Of a stretch of DNA of 64,000 nt, positions 49,561 through 62,936 are shown piece after piece. The stretch's first letter is position 1, and every line of letters begins with the position of its first letter. This DNA is from Datnioides undecimradiatus (Eukaryota; Chordata; Actinopteri; Lobotiformes; Datnioididae): assembly GCA_008933995.1 (NCBI GenBank), contig WARS01000046.1, positions 11,747,526 to 11,811,525 on the forward strand. Reading direction: 5' to 3'. The notes under the pieces are model-generated. The model was not told the origin of the DNA, ran no database searches, and saw nothing but the letters and a program-made list of their open reading frames with translations. Both the position numbers and the translations under genes were made by a program.

Positions 49561-52500
49561 TAAAAAACAACAACAACAAAACAAAAACCAACTGCACCAG
49601 CTGCTTCACAATAACCTTTAATAAATTTGCACATTTTACTGAAGTGCTAGTTTTACACACAACCATGGCACAAAGCGCACACCTATCTCCACAACTGCTG
49701 TATCTAGGGAACATTTTAAACTACTAATGGGCTCCGGTTTTGCATTGTATTGATCAGTGGGTGTGTGATGTGTCTTCTTACATAAGAGGACAGAGAGAAA
49801 GAAGACACCTCAGGTGTCAAGCCCCACTTCTGTGCTCATTGGTATTCTAGTTTTATATTTGGCTGCAGGAACAGTTTTTAGTAACATGACTCATCCATGT
49901 AAGTGATTAATCATCTAACTCATGAATATTAATGTTGTCTGTCTGTGTCCGTGAAGCAGAAACACTTTTTCATCTCTCACATTACTGCATAACAAACAAC
50001 TAAATCGAATAACAAAATTAAATCATTTTATAAATGCCAAAGGGACTAAATATTGGCCTAAAAAAGGCATTTCAAGACTGTTTTTTCGGGGTTTTTTGAA
50101 GTCCTGCTTTTCACAGATTTGATGTGTGCATGTACCTGCTACAAAGATCCAAAGCAAATCTTTGTGAGTCTGCCCATTTCATTGGCACTGGGACTGATGA
50201 AATGGATACTGAGCTGTTCCTCTTGCTCGTTTTAAGGTAAAATGGGGAAGGGCGTGCCAAATAGCTAGAGGAATATCTTCCTGACACATTTACTGTTTGT
50301 TTGATTCGCTACAATGCTGTTGTTAGTCTGCAGTATAACTCCGGTATATGAGTTCTACTGAAGAGAGCCGGACACCTTCAAAACAGAAAACAAAGGAAAC
50401 AGAGAATGTGTGTGAACCGCAGCATTGACAGGCACACCGCATCGATTTTACCTCTTGAAATATGTACTTTCAGACTGAACAGAGCTTTTCCACTATTTAT
50501 AAAAAAAAAAGGAAAGGCATTTGAGAACACAGACTTTCTAAGCACACAGATGATGCAGAGTTTTATACCTTTTATAAATGGATTTATTGGACTCTTACAG
50601 TACTGATAACAGACCAGAATTCATCTCCGTTTTGTTTTTTTTTAGAAGACTCGACGCGCTGTTTCCTCAAGTATATTTAGGCACACTTGATTTTTGTCGC
50701 TAGGTGTTAAGTTTGTTTGGAATGCTTTCTTTTCCTTTTTCTTTCTTTTACACCAAATTGTGAAGCTCTTTCGAAACAAAACAAGCATGGAGACGTCAAC
50801 CAGTCTTCAGAAAGATCCTAATTTTGCTCGTCAATTGTAACGTTCGACACAGGATATGGACCTTGAAATTACTTTTGCCATCTGTATAGGCTAGCATTAG
50901 CATTTGAAAAACCAACAACATTGGACCAAATCAAGAGGAGCTCATTCAACGGCAGTTGAAAGGCGGCTCCAAACAGACAGAAAAAGCCCTTTGCTTACAA
51001 AAAAAGAAAAAAAAAATCCTCCCATAATTCAAGCAAAGGTCTGTTTATCCACCTGCCGCAGTGTAGTTCATGGCTATTTCTCAGTTTCTTTAGGAGTCTT
51101 GGGTCTCTAATGATCCCAGCATGTCTCTCCAGTGTATATCTTACCCCAAGCAGTGCGCTGTGTGGACTCCCCCCTGTGCTTGCAGGAGCACAGAGCTGCA
51201 CTGACCACTTCATCTTGTGGGATAAACCAGTCTTTCAGTCTCCTCTCAAACCCTGAGGGAGCTGTGCTGGAGCTCCAAGACTGAAACCTCAAAGGTTGGC
51301 ACATTGCCACAGGTTACACATGTGGCCGCCTGTGCACTGCTTTATGCCGACTTGTCTTTTTAGCTGATAAAGTCTCAGGCAGAAGTCCATATCCCTCCTC
51401 AAGTCGTGTCACTTACACAAAATAGGTCTGCATTTAGAATATGAACACATTTTCTCCAGTGTCGACTGTCACAGCACATTTTATTTGCAGGAAATGCTCC
51501 GTAATGAATAAACGGGCTGCAGGAATAACAGATAGTAAGCGGCCTGTAGGCACACCGGTAATTATATACCTTAGTGGAGTCATCAGGGGTTTTGATTTGA
51601 CAGCGCTGTAAAGCAGATTCTGCTGTACCTCACTTAATACTGCTATTTTTAGGAAGCCCACTGAAAGGTGATAGGCACTCTGTAGCCAACTGGTATATTC
51701 ATTTCAATGTCCAGAGTTCATCTGAGTGGAGCTGATAACATTTGCTCATTGTGCTCTCATAATGTTGCAGCACCGCATCATTAATTAGGCACATTTGCAG
51801 CAAATACTGGCCATTGGCTGTGCCCGTGTTTTCAGTTTAATTGCTCACACTTGTAGTCTGATTAGAGTTTTTTTCTTTTTTTGCCCTCCAGGTGCTGTGG
51901 TGATGTAACACTGTAAAATGTGCATTTTAGCAGAGTGAATCCTGCAGAGGGAGAGTTAAGCAAAAATATAGAACCTGCTTACTGGTTTGAAATAAGCTGT
52001 TTCAGAGCTCGTACTTTCGGGCATTTTGTCAAACCAGCATGGGTGTTGGCCAGAAACGTGACTGTTCTGTTCCTGTGGTCCCTATTGACCAAGGGCTGCT
52101 TCTTTGTCTGCCAGATCTCTCAGTGCCCAGCGAAAGTCAATAGGAGGCTCCGTGGGATAGTTGCATCCATCTGTGTATGCATGCATCGCAGAACGAGGAT
52201 CAAATTATCCGTTTAGCTTGTGAGACGTGCCTCAGACCTGCAAGAGCCACCTCTTGATGCTCTTAGTAGACCTTTGTGTTTCTCATCTTGTTAGAACCTC
52301 ATTTTATATTTCAAGGCAGAAAGGAGTCCTACAGACAGACTTCGATAAACCTCTCAACACTGTGTGAAGTGTTTGCCTCTCAAGAGAAACGTCCCCTGCC
52401 CTGCTGTTGCATCCTTTAGCCTGTTACTGTTATAGGGTGTGTGCGCGTGTGTGTGTTTGAAACGTGTGAAGGTGTGAGACTACGTCCACGGCAACACAAT

Positions 52501-54938
52501 GCAGGCCAGTGATGACAGTATGTGAAGCAGTGCTGTGATAACTGTGTTGTATAGCTTCCGCACCCAATATAAAGCAAGCATAAAGTCAGTGAATGTGTCC
52601 AACGCTGCAGACGCTCAGTTGTCCTTGATGGTAGGAAGTGAAAAGAGTGAACGCTTCATTCATGACTATTTAGCCCCTGCAATGGCAACCAGGAAACATG
52701 AGGTCCTTTCACACATCCGGCACATTCTGTAATGTCTACAGCAACTGTTCCAGTAAAGACACTAACAGAACACTCTGTGCTGAAGGTTGGACCAATGCAA
52801 TAAACTGCCATTGCATTTTATCCCATATTCCCAGCCCCGCCATATGGTGATCTGGTTTTCGGCCTGCGTGCCAAAACATTCCAGTATTTGGCTTTGCAGA
52901 CTGCACGCACTGTGAAATGCATTTAAAAACTCCCGACGCTGCACTCTTGGCGAAGTAGATATTGTTTCCCTTTCGTAGTGCAATATCAATATAAATTCAA
53001 TTTATTCTTTCGCGCTAAATGGCTGTTTGCCCAGTTAACGCTCATTTATTACAGCCACACATGCGCGCCGTGCTCACACACACGAGGCCACACATTTTGC
53101 CATTTTTCCTCAATTTCAACCACAGACAGGAGCTACACAGCCGTCCCCGGGTCTCCAAGGCTGGTGCTGTGACAGGCAGTGGATATTTTGTTCCCCAAAC
53201 ACTCACCACATATCAGGCAGGGTCATGGCCTGCTGCAGACCTATGTCTCTCACTGTTCCCAGCCAGTGCCAATGGAGGGCAACATGGCCCCTGACACGCT
53301 CCTCTGGGAGGTGTTACCATGACATGAGGAAGTCTCCACAGCTCACATGTCCAAGCACTAGTCACCATCTTTAAAAAACAAAAAACACCGCAACTTAGTT
53401 CCACAGATAGAACATGTTCCTACGTGCAAGAGGAAGGAAAACACAAGAAAAAGAAGGGCTGGGGTAAGGTTTGGAGGGCAAGTGCTGCAAACCCAGAGCA
53501 CTCATGGGATATTAGGCGGGGTTTCCAGCCCTGCTTTTCCACTGAAGCTTGTCGGCCTCGCCCCTGCGATCACGCTTCTCTTTTCTAGAACGTGTGCGTT
53601 GAGCCAGGAGCTTGCCGAGCTGTCGGAGTGTCTTAGCTGGAATTTCAGTGGAAGTGAAGTCCGTTCCCCTTCAGTCATCTGGCCCGGGGCTTGAAATTAT
53701 AGAGTCTGTATCCGTAGCCCCTTCTGTGGCGCATCAATAGGATATATACCCAGTGGGCGCTTGTGTTGTGTGTTTTCATTATGTTTGTCTGTCGTGCTGC
53801 CGGGGGTCAGTGTTAAGTGTTGGCACCCTGGAAGGATCAGCTTTGTTTGGATTTTCAATTTTTAGTGCGCAAACTGCCAGTCATGAACAGTCGAGCGCTG
53901 ACATAACGGCCGACATTCTTCTTGTATAAAGTGATATTGCCTCGATGCCGATGGCGACTACGGATACGACGTGCTTTTCAAACGGCCGTATTTCTTTAAC
54001 AGGCGGCACTCCTGAAAAATAAAATGCACCGAATCACCGCAAACGCTGCTTTAATTACATAATGTTTCAGATTTGGTGTCGAACAACAGAAAGGTTTTTG
54101 GCTGTTAGAAAACATTTAGCAGCCAATTTTCTTTCGGCTTAGTGTTTGTTTATTTTGACTGTGTTCTTTGTTCCTTCTCATTATGGGCAATGATAGTGAG
54201 AAAACACAAGGTTATACACTGATTATATAATGCAAATACTGGTCCAAAACTATTTGGCCATCAGAGCCGCGTATGGAAGTGAATTTTTCAAATGGGTTAC
54301 TAGCATAAGAGGGTTGCGATAAGAGCTGTGCCTCAGATTTTTATCTAGTGTAATTTCTCTGATTGTTCAAAAAAGATACGCCGTTCACAGTGAGGTCCTT
54401 AAACGCCACACAAGATTTGCCTTTTAGTGCTGAAAAATGCAACATTTTCCACCCTCCACGGTGCCCCGGAGACGTTTAATCACTGCTATCCGCTCACATT
54501 TTTCGAGCGCAGCTACAACGCGTCGGATTCGGAGTCAAAAGAAACATTACCTCGATTCCTCCCTGTCTCTTCAATATGCAGCCATCACAGTGAAATGCGC
54601 ACCTTCTCCGTCCGTGGCACCACGCCGTTCGGCATGTTGGAGCACCACTCCGTTTTAAGATGGCTGCCAAAACTGACGCAGTAGTCTCTTTGTTTACCCG
54701 TGAGATGCTCTGCTATGTTCCAGTCTAATAGATTGGACACAGCCGCCCCGTGGTTCGGCTCCAGCATTCAGCAGCATTATGACGGAAGCCCAGAACAAAT
54801 CCACTGCACATTTAGGTGTCAGCGCGTTGTCATGGAAAAGAGATACCTCTACACAGTAAGTGAATAATGCTCGAAAGGAAAATGAGTTGTGCGCTTTTGT
54901 ACAGTCCTTAATGCTCCTGGTCAGTTTGGGACCACACT

Positions 54939-54960
54939 TTTTTTTTTTTTTTTTTTTTTT
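54939..54960 (+). repeat. Poly-T homopolymer
   Basis: About 22 consecutive T residues, with a second T run at 54995-55006. Confidence 0.92.
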
Positions 54961-55349
54961 GGGACGGAGCAGCAGCAGGAGGAGAAAGGAGGGTTTTTTT
55001 TTTTTCCTCTACATTTTAGAAAAGCTGAAAATGATCTGTCAAAGGCAATGATACAAGGCGATGTGATGGATGGGTTTGTCTTACTCTGCCTCTCAATCTT
55101 TCACTCCTTCCTTCGCTGCCATTCTTTCTCGGGCTTCTTTTCTCTGAGGAAAGCCATTATTTCCATCACCCTCCACATTTCAGCCAAATTCGCTGTATCT
55201 GTCCATGCCTGGCCAAAGGGAAGAAAAAGCCATTCTGTCGGAGTTGAATTTCATTTCCTTGCCCGCACATACTGTTTTGTTTTGTTTTTTTTTATGATTT
55301 GTTCGTGGCGTGGAATTACAATGTGACATTACTTTACGGGTGCACACGA

Positions 55350-55640
55350 TATAGCGAGGCACAGCAGTGACTGCCGTTATTGAAATTTTGATTAGAATTA
55401 AATTTGTGTACATGAACGTTCCCGAGAGATAGCCGGCTGATTGTGGAGGTGCATTTGCTCGGGTGCATTTGAATGAAACCACAATGGCGGCTCCGCGGCG
55501 GACCACCAGAGATCCAGGAGCGCTCCTCGTCCGTCCGTATTTGGAATAGATTATCTAATAAACCTATCAGGATAACAACTGCACATTAACGGGCCTGATT
55601 ACCATGGCAGCTGAGTGATATCACACAACAGCAAACCTCC
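55350..55640. promoter_or_regulatory. Candidate conserved non-coding element
   Basis: Complex sequence rich in AT-core sites (GATTAGAATTAAATTTG, GGAATAGATTATCTAATAAAC, GGGCCTGATTACCATGGCAG) and with CACAATGGCGGCTC, a YY1-like AANATGGCG core. This is a typical enhancer-like texture. Conservation is not tested. Confidence 0.32.
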
Positions 55641-56094
55641 TCCTCGCCTCCGGTCTGTTATTTTCCTCTTGTGTGCAAAGAGCTTTGCCACCAGAGGAAC
55701 ACTGAACCTTAAAAGGTAGAACATAATCAACCGGTGTAGCACTGGCCTGCACCCTGCTATCTCATTGTGTCTGGCAGTTGTGCTAATGACATTTCACGAG
55801 ATTAGCTTTTCACCGAGGTATTGTTGCTGACCCGCTCTGTTTGTGTGAGCATGTGCGTTTGTGTGAGTGCTTCTCTCCATTTAAGGCCCGAACCCTCCCC
55901 TCAAACCTCCTTTTTCTTTTTTTTCTCCCCCCCTCTCAAAACCAGCGTCGCTCTCACTACGCTGCGCATTCTCTTTTCACCCAGACCTGTTATTAAATCT
56001 CATAGCAGTTAGTTGATTTGATCAGTGTGTGCTGTAACATTGTTTACCCCAATGGGACCTGGGTGTTATAGACATACTCATCCCTCCCTCTTTC

Positions 56095-56116
56095 TCTCTC
56101 TCTCTCTCTCTCTCTG
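56095..56116 (+). repeat. CT dinucleotide microsatellite
   Basis: About 11 CT units. Confidence 0.9.
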
Positions 56117-57265
56117 GCTCTCCCTTTCTATTTCTCCCCGGGTCGAGCGATAAAGTAATTTCTCTGGGGAAACTAAAGCCTTCTCTTAACTGAATGGAAG
56201 CGCTATATGGTCAGGCGCAGGTATACCAGGCCGTACCATGAGCACAATGGGTACAAAGAGCCTGAGCTTTTCTGTGGAAGCCCGATGTCCTACCCTGTGT
56301 TATTGAACTGGTGCGATAGCTCTCCCATACAAGGCCTGGCTCGAACGAAATGCAAAGGCAAACAGGAAGCCGTGAGCAAACGCTCTCTGTTTATTTGGTT
56401 GTGGATGCTGTGGATGAGTCAGAGCAATCAAAGCCCAGAGCCCTGGATCACCACGAGGCCCCTCCTATATGTGCCCACAGCAGATGGTGGCCTGTGGCAA
56501 GAGGTTCCAGTAGGCACATTAATGCTGCGTACTACTGCGAGAGAGCAGGGCGCGCGTGATGACAGACGTCAGGGTTTGCCATGTCCGAGAAAATAGCTGC
56601 TACGCCAGCCAGAACCGGACTGCTGTCTCTGCTGCCCGGACGGATGAGGGCAAATACATATTTAGGCCTGATGCATCTTGATTTTATCTTCCTCTCTTCA
56701 ATACACTGATTTTGACATGTCTGCAACAACCAGAGGTCTGAGAATGGGGGGAGACATCCTTCTAGCTTCTAGCTGCGCGTGCGTGTTCCGTGCTCGTGTG
56801 TATCCTTGTGTGACTGTGCAGGAGGAGCAGATGGATTGCTACTTGAAATGGAGTTGGTGGTTTACTATGCTTTTTTTTTTTTTTTTCCCTCCTTGTTTTG
56901 ATTCACGGTACAATATTCAATGAAATTCCCGCAATTTGCAGTTAAACGCAAAGCAGTATCACTGCGAACGCCTTGGCACACTGATGACCTGAGGAGATCG
57001 ATTAATTGAGTTAAACAAGTTGATCAGCAACAAAGAAATACGTAAGGTTGTAGATATTGTAGTAATTTTTCATGGGGAAGAGCCCAAAAAATGTGCTGTT
57101 GTTTGTTGTTGTTGTTTTTTCATTTATTATTTATCATTATTTTTAAAAGTGATTTCTTCGGCTCATCTTTGAACATCTCATTCTTGAACGTTTCAGACAT
57201 ACAACTCAAAGTTCACCTGTTCAGGAAGGGAATCATTCATGTGTACCTGGTTCACCCAAACCCTG

Positions 57266-57303
57266 TGTGTGTGTGTCTATGTGTGTGTGTGTATGTGTGT
57301 GTC
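57266..57303 (+). repeat. GT microsatellite with interruptions
   Basis: GT units with interspersed CTAT and GTAT steps. A second, shorter GT-rich stretch lies at 57750-57830. Confidence 0.88.
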
Positions 57304-57924
57304 TGTCAAACGTGACCGCACCTTCATGTGTTTGTGTTCTGTGTGCGTGTGTCCCTGTGTAAGTGCCACATTCCACACTTACAGTATGTGGTCCATATGC
57401 ACGGATGTTGCATACGGTACAAAACAACCTTTCCCCAGCCAGCTCGACAACAAACACAGAATGGCTTGGCACGACTCAGAAATTATTTATCTGGCTCCCC
57501 TCCTCTTCTCCAGCATGGTTTTTGTCGAGTCAGAGGAAACCATCTGCTGCCCGGTGATAATGGGCGGCCAGGGAGGAGGGGACTGGAAATGGGGAGAGCA
57601 AATAAAATTGAGAGAAAATGGCAGGCGCTGTCCCAGAACCTGCAGTACCTTCCTGCCTACCTGCAGCAAGTCTGCCGTCTTAATAAACATCCTGTGTGAT
57701 ATCGCCTGGCTCCTCTGTGTGTGAGCGTGCGTGCGTGCATGTATGTTCACCTGCTGTGTGTGTGTGTGTGCACACACACGCTTGTGTTTCCAGTCTGTAT
57801 ACGTGTGTGTGTGTGTCTGTCTGTGTATGTGTGTATTTCCTATCTAACCTTGATCATTTTCAAGTCAGGATTGTTCCTGAGCCTGGCTGATACGCTGTCA
57901 ATGTGATGGCGCTGACTAAGAACC

Positions 57925-57949
57925 TTTTTTTTTTTTTTTTTTTTTTTTC
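57925..57949 (+). repeat. Poly-T homopolymer
   Basis: About 24 consecutive T residues. Confidence 0.92.
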
Positions 57950-58544
57950 CTTCTTGGTGCACTAAAACTGTGACAGATGGATTGCCTTTCAGCAGAAGAG
58001 ATTTTTTTTTTTTTCCCTGTTTTTATTCTCTGTTTTGGTTAAATGGGTGGGAGTATTAATGAGAGAATATTATGAGGCAGGTGCTGGGCTAAAGGAAAGA
58101 GTAAGAGAGTCAGTGCTGGGAGTTAATGAGGAGTCGCCTGTATAGAGGGGAAGGTAAAGCATGGCTGGAGAGGAATACAGTAAAGCACACGGAGCGGAGG
58201 AGGAAAAACGCTCATTAAAACAAATAGCGGGCTATAGAAAGCAACTCCTCACCTTGAAAACGGTCCGAGTTTCCCCCTACCCGAGTCTCCAGGGCTCTCA
58301 GATGAAATTGAGCGCTTAGGGCATTCTCTGAGTAAACCATTTCAGTTTTCTCTTGTCTGAAGTCGACAGGTTGAGCCGGACAAAAAGACCTGACAGCCCG
58401 TTCCCCCTCCCCAAACCCAGCTTCACTCTCTCACTCCATCACTCTGTTTTCTACTTTGCCTTGAGATGTTTCCCTTTGCTGTTTTCCCCCCCTGTTGCCC
58501 CCAGCACTTACAAACTGTCAGATAACTTTCAGTATGGATTTATC

Positions 58545-58780
58545 AAGTAGGTGACACTCATTGAACTTGTCTGCTATTGTGAGGGTTGTTTATGACAGAG
58601 CAGATGCTGTGCTGCATTAATACCATGTAATGTCTTTAAGTGTTAACGGCCTTGTAAAGCTGTGGATAAATCCATCTCGGAGCAGGGAGGGTGAATTGTC
58701 CTGGAATGGGATCGATCTGATATGTAAAGCTGCACATTAATTCACTCTGAACCAAATTGTTTGGATTGCATTTTTGTCGC
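58545..58780. promoter_or_regulatory. Candidate conserved non-coding element
   Basis: Repeat-free sequence with GCATTAATACCATGTAATG, TGTAAAGCTGTGGATAAATCC and two copies of GTAAAGCTG (near 58654 and 58725), plus CACATTAATTCAC. It lies 1.1-1.3 kb upstream of the second coding exon. Called from texture only. Confidence 0.3.
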
Positions 58781-58886
58781 CGTGCGGTCAGCCCGGCGCT
58801 CTGTCAGGGTTTGTCGACACAGCTGTTGAAATGCATGATGGCGTGCTTGATGAAGTGGACGGCGGGTCAGGGAGGATAATGGAATT

Positions 58887-58912
58887 GAGGGATGGAGGGA
58901 GGGATGGAGGGG
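58887..58912 (+). repeat. G-rich GGGATGGA patch, G-quadruplex-type
   Basis: Four or more GGG runs with short loops (GGGATGGAGGGAGGGATGG continuing into GGGGG) on the klhl29 sense strand, about 960 bases before the exon at 59872. Confidence 0.75.
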
Positions 58913-59850
58913 GATCAGCCAGGAAGGACGCAGGAGGGGCCTGGTGACCAGGTCTTTTCTATTAACTCAGGAGGCTGGCTGGGGCGAGCAGGGGAATCAG
59001 GCTCGGCTCTGCCCTCTCCCTGCCTGGTTGTCAGTGCGAGCGTCCAAGCTGCAGATAGGGAGAGGCGAATATTGCTCAGGGGTCCAGTGGTGATTGACCC
59101 TGTGTTTTCATCAGCCTGGGCTTGCCTGATAACATTTCTTACTCTCCTGCCAGAGCAAAATATTCGAGATGTGGGCGCAAAGAGAGGCTTAGGGAGTTCT
59201 TAGTTTGGTTTGGTAAAGTTGCATCGGATTTACCCCCCTCGCACACATTGTCACCTGGCTTTTCATTTTCTTCTTTGAAATGACATTTTTCCCCTTTCTC
59301 TCATCCCTGCAAAAGGATTTCTTTCTATTTACTCTATTTGTCGTGTTTGCATTCAGAATTCTATTATCTCACTTGACTGAACACAATGTTTAATTCATTG
59401 CAAAATTAAGATATACACAGTCTCAGGGGAAAGGATCTGAATTTGAATGTAGCCCACACTAGAAAGTTAATTGTTATTAGTATATAAAAAGAGAAATATT
59501 GGTCTTTCTGCAAAGACTCTTGAGGCCGTGAACAAGATTTTATTTCCCTTGTTCCGATTATATATAGGCTGTAATCAGCACTCACTCACAGCTAATTGTA
59601 TGCCGTGCTTCATCACCGCTGCTCACTTCAAGACCTTAAAAAACACAGTTTGATAGCTGTGATTTGTTGTGTTTTTCTTTCAAGCTGTAAAATGAAATAG
59701 TGTTTTCAAACCAAAAGCTGTTGATAAAGTCGATTTTAGGGTCACCTAAGAGCGAGCTGAGGTGCACGGGATCTAAAGATCACAGGGAGGAGAGAGCTTT
59801 GGGTGTAATTCTCCTGCGTTTCTTTGGGGTTTTTTTCTCTCCTAATGTGA

Positions 59851-60099
<249 letters not shown>

Positions 60100-60439
60100 T
60101 AAGTTTCACATCATCGGTACGCCTGCACCCAGCAGATGGATGCATCTACACACTCACTGCTACACCCCAGACGGCTCTGACCAGCTCCACTGGCGTCCAA
60201 TGCTAATGAGACATGTTGGCGGCCTTGCCCTACATAAAATACATGCTTGCCTCCACAACATGCATACTTTACATCCGCAATCATGCATAATTAACACCCG
60301 CAAAAACCATTTTTTTACATAAACCGGCTTAATTATGCATACAATTATAGAAATGTCAGTGTGATATCAAGAAGTTAGAAGGAAGTTCACGTCCACATTG
60401 CACCTTCACAAGCCTTCCAGCCCCCCACCACCTCCATTC

Positions 60440-60870
60440 TGCTCTCATTTTATTGTCCTTGTTAATGTTATTGTGCCACTAACTGAAGCCGATTTAGTCT
60501 AAATTAAACCTACGTAGTGAAACTCTAAAAGTCCTCCAAATGATCTCCACCAGGTCTAATTTAGATGTCGGCCTTATTCTATTCATGCCCCTTTAAAACA
60601 GAGCAGCGGTGGCAGCGCCGCGCCGCGCGCAGACCCAGCGTTAAAGAGTTAAGCCAATGTTGAAGTTTTTTACTCTTATTGTAATGAACTCACCCAGAAT
60701 GGCTCTGCCCTAGAGCAGTTAATTTCCTTCCATTGCTCTGCTGGCCTCTGCCTCCTGCTCATCACAAATGTGTCTCATTTAAGAATAATACTGGCACAGA
60801 GCTCGTTCCAGTGGAAATTCCAGCTCAACAAATTCAGATTGTAGACAGCTGCTAGCTCTGTGCTAACACA
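60440..60870. promoter_or_regulatory. Candidate conserved non-coding element in the short intron
   Basis: Complex sequence with GTCTAAATTAAACC mirrored by GGTCTAATTTAGATG about 60 bases on, which is an imperfect inverted repeat. It also has AT-rich cores (GCAGTTAATTTCC) and a small CG-rich island near 60618-60633 (CGCCGCGCCGCGCGCAG). The texture suggests a regulatory element; it is not verified. Confidence 0.32.
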
Positions 60871-61248
60871 CCGCTACAAAGAGGATACAGCCCCTGCTGC
60901 TGCCTGCACATCTCCTAATTATAATCTGCATATCTTATGTATAGATTGGTTCGAACATTAATTATTAAACAGTTGATCAGTTGCCCAAGGGGAATGTTTC
61001 TCTAGAAGGAATCTTTCAGGGTGCTCTGGCGATGCTAGGATACAGCTGTGGAGCTGTGATAGGCGAGCATGGAGCTTTCCTCTTTTTTTCTTTGCCTCTT
61101 GCGCTGCTGTGCCCCCCCCCCCCGCTGCGTGGCCACAGCGTCCCGCTGAGTATTGAGGGTCTGGTTGAATTGGCCATGAAGCTCTGGAGGTCTTATTATT
61201 GTGTGTAAGTGAACGAGGCTTCGCTCCCCCCCCCTCCTCTCCCCACAC

Positions 61249-61274
61249 CACAACCACCACCACCACCACCACCG
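61249..61274 (+). repeat. CCA trinucleotide microsatellite
   Basis: About eight CCA/ACC units. The minus strand yields valine and tryptophan runs in chance frames. Confidence 0.9.
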
Positions 61275-61894
61275 CAGCTTCCACACCCACGCTGCAGCTT
61301 GGAGTGAAGCGCGAGGAGAGTGAGATGTCACCGACCTAGCACGCTGTCACATATGACACTCAAATCCGAGCATAGTGTTGCATATTGATTCGCGTGTGTG
61401 CGCTATTCCAAACTGTGACTGGCGTTTGCAACGAAGCCAGTTCCTCTCCACACTTCACTGAACTGTGTTGCCAGAAAGTTCCCTGCCAACTGTGCCAGAA
61501 TTAATCAGCGGTTTCTTTCAACAGAAACTTCACTGTTGTGTCTGCTAAAGAAAGTTTGTCTTTGAAACAAGAAGTTTTGTTTCAACTTTAGTTTCTTTGT
61601 ACTAAAATAGTTCGTTTTTCTCGATGCCATGCTTTAGACATATAGACTTAAATACTGGAATCCGTAAATAAAGGCAATGCAGCACTTTTAAACAGTTTAA
61701 TCGGTCTGAACCATCGGATACGTGTAATATTAATGCACTAGCTTTATTTTGTTAAACTTTGCCGTCAAGGCCGACGTCTGCGTGTCCGTGTGGGGTCATG
61801 TTAATGAAATGATTTGCCCAGTTCCATGTGTTTCACAGAAAATCTCAGAAAACGTGAAGGACAAGAACAGATCCACTTAATATATATCAAATTC

Positions 61895-62085
61895 TTATCG
61901 AGGCCATCACTCCATTAAAACCTTGGAACTTTTTAAGATGTGAAATTACTATACCAGCCCATTTGATTAGAATCCTTTTATCAAGATGAGCTACAAAAGA
62001 AGGGAAATGAAATACAGAGTTGGTGCCGATTAGCTCAATGACATGTGAATTATGAACGGAACTGGCCTCCCCTCTGGAGTCGTCT
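61895..62085. promoter_or_regulatory. Candidate conserved non-coding element in the short intron
   Basis: Repeat-free sequence with CATCACTCCATTAAAACC, CATTTGATTAGAATCC and GCCGATTAGCTCAATGACATG. The TAAT and GATTA cores are of the kind common in vertebrate enhancers. Not verified. Confidence 0.3.
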
Positions 62086-62936
62086 ATTCCCAGCCTCTCC
62101 TCTTTGTTTCTTTTCTTCTTGCTGTCTGTCTTTATCTCGCCCTCCCTCTCCATCCCTCTCTGCCCAGACTATTATATCAGCGGGGTTGGTATCATGAATA
62201 ATGTGGGCTTCTTTTTTTCTTTTCTTTAGCTTTTTGCATGCTGTGATTTAGCCTTTGGCCTCTTGGCAGAATGGTGGGCTATTTTCGGAGCTTGGACCAT
62301 GGCAGGAGGAGCTGGAGATGAGGGAGCAGGAGTGAATGAGTGAGGGAGGGAGGGAAGGAGGAAGCGTTCAGGCCCAATATGGCTGCGTCTTCCCAGCACA
62401 CCCTCAGCATCTAACGCCTCGGGGTAGAGAAGTGATTGGCTCAGAGTGTCTGGGTAAACACAGACTCCTACACAGATAACGGTGTCGACTGCCGCATGTA
62501 TGCGATCACATTCAGAAAAGCATTTGTTCATCTTTTAGCAAAACAAATCTCTTAATCTTATTATAGTGTTGATCTTGGGCACAGATCTGTACGTCGCCTC
62601 AAATATTTTGTGTTTGATATTAAGTCTCAAGTCAAAAACAAACTTGGACTGGAGCGGAGAAGCACGCTGACAGTTGTGGTGTGGAGAGGAACAGGCTCAA
62701 GCCGGAATCTGTCTTCTCATGCTGTTTTCCGACTCTATTTGATTGTCTAATGCCAGACTTAAAATCAGCACTCGGCCTGTGTTTTCAGCTTTGCCTCCGG
62801 CTTACTGGACTACAGCAAATCAGTCAACTGTATAGAAAAACATTAACTTAATCAAACGGTTGTCTGATGTAAAATCTGTTTATTCACTCGATTGATCTTT
62901 TTCCTTCTGCTCTTGCGTCTGTATGCTTGTCTCTAG

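Noticed and set aside
57239..57724. A 161-codon plus-strand frame rich in cysteine and valine
   Set aside because: Its first part is a translated GT microsatellite and the remainder has no recognisable domain. It lies in the klhl29 intron.
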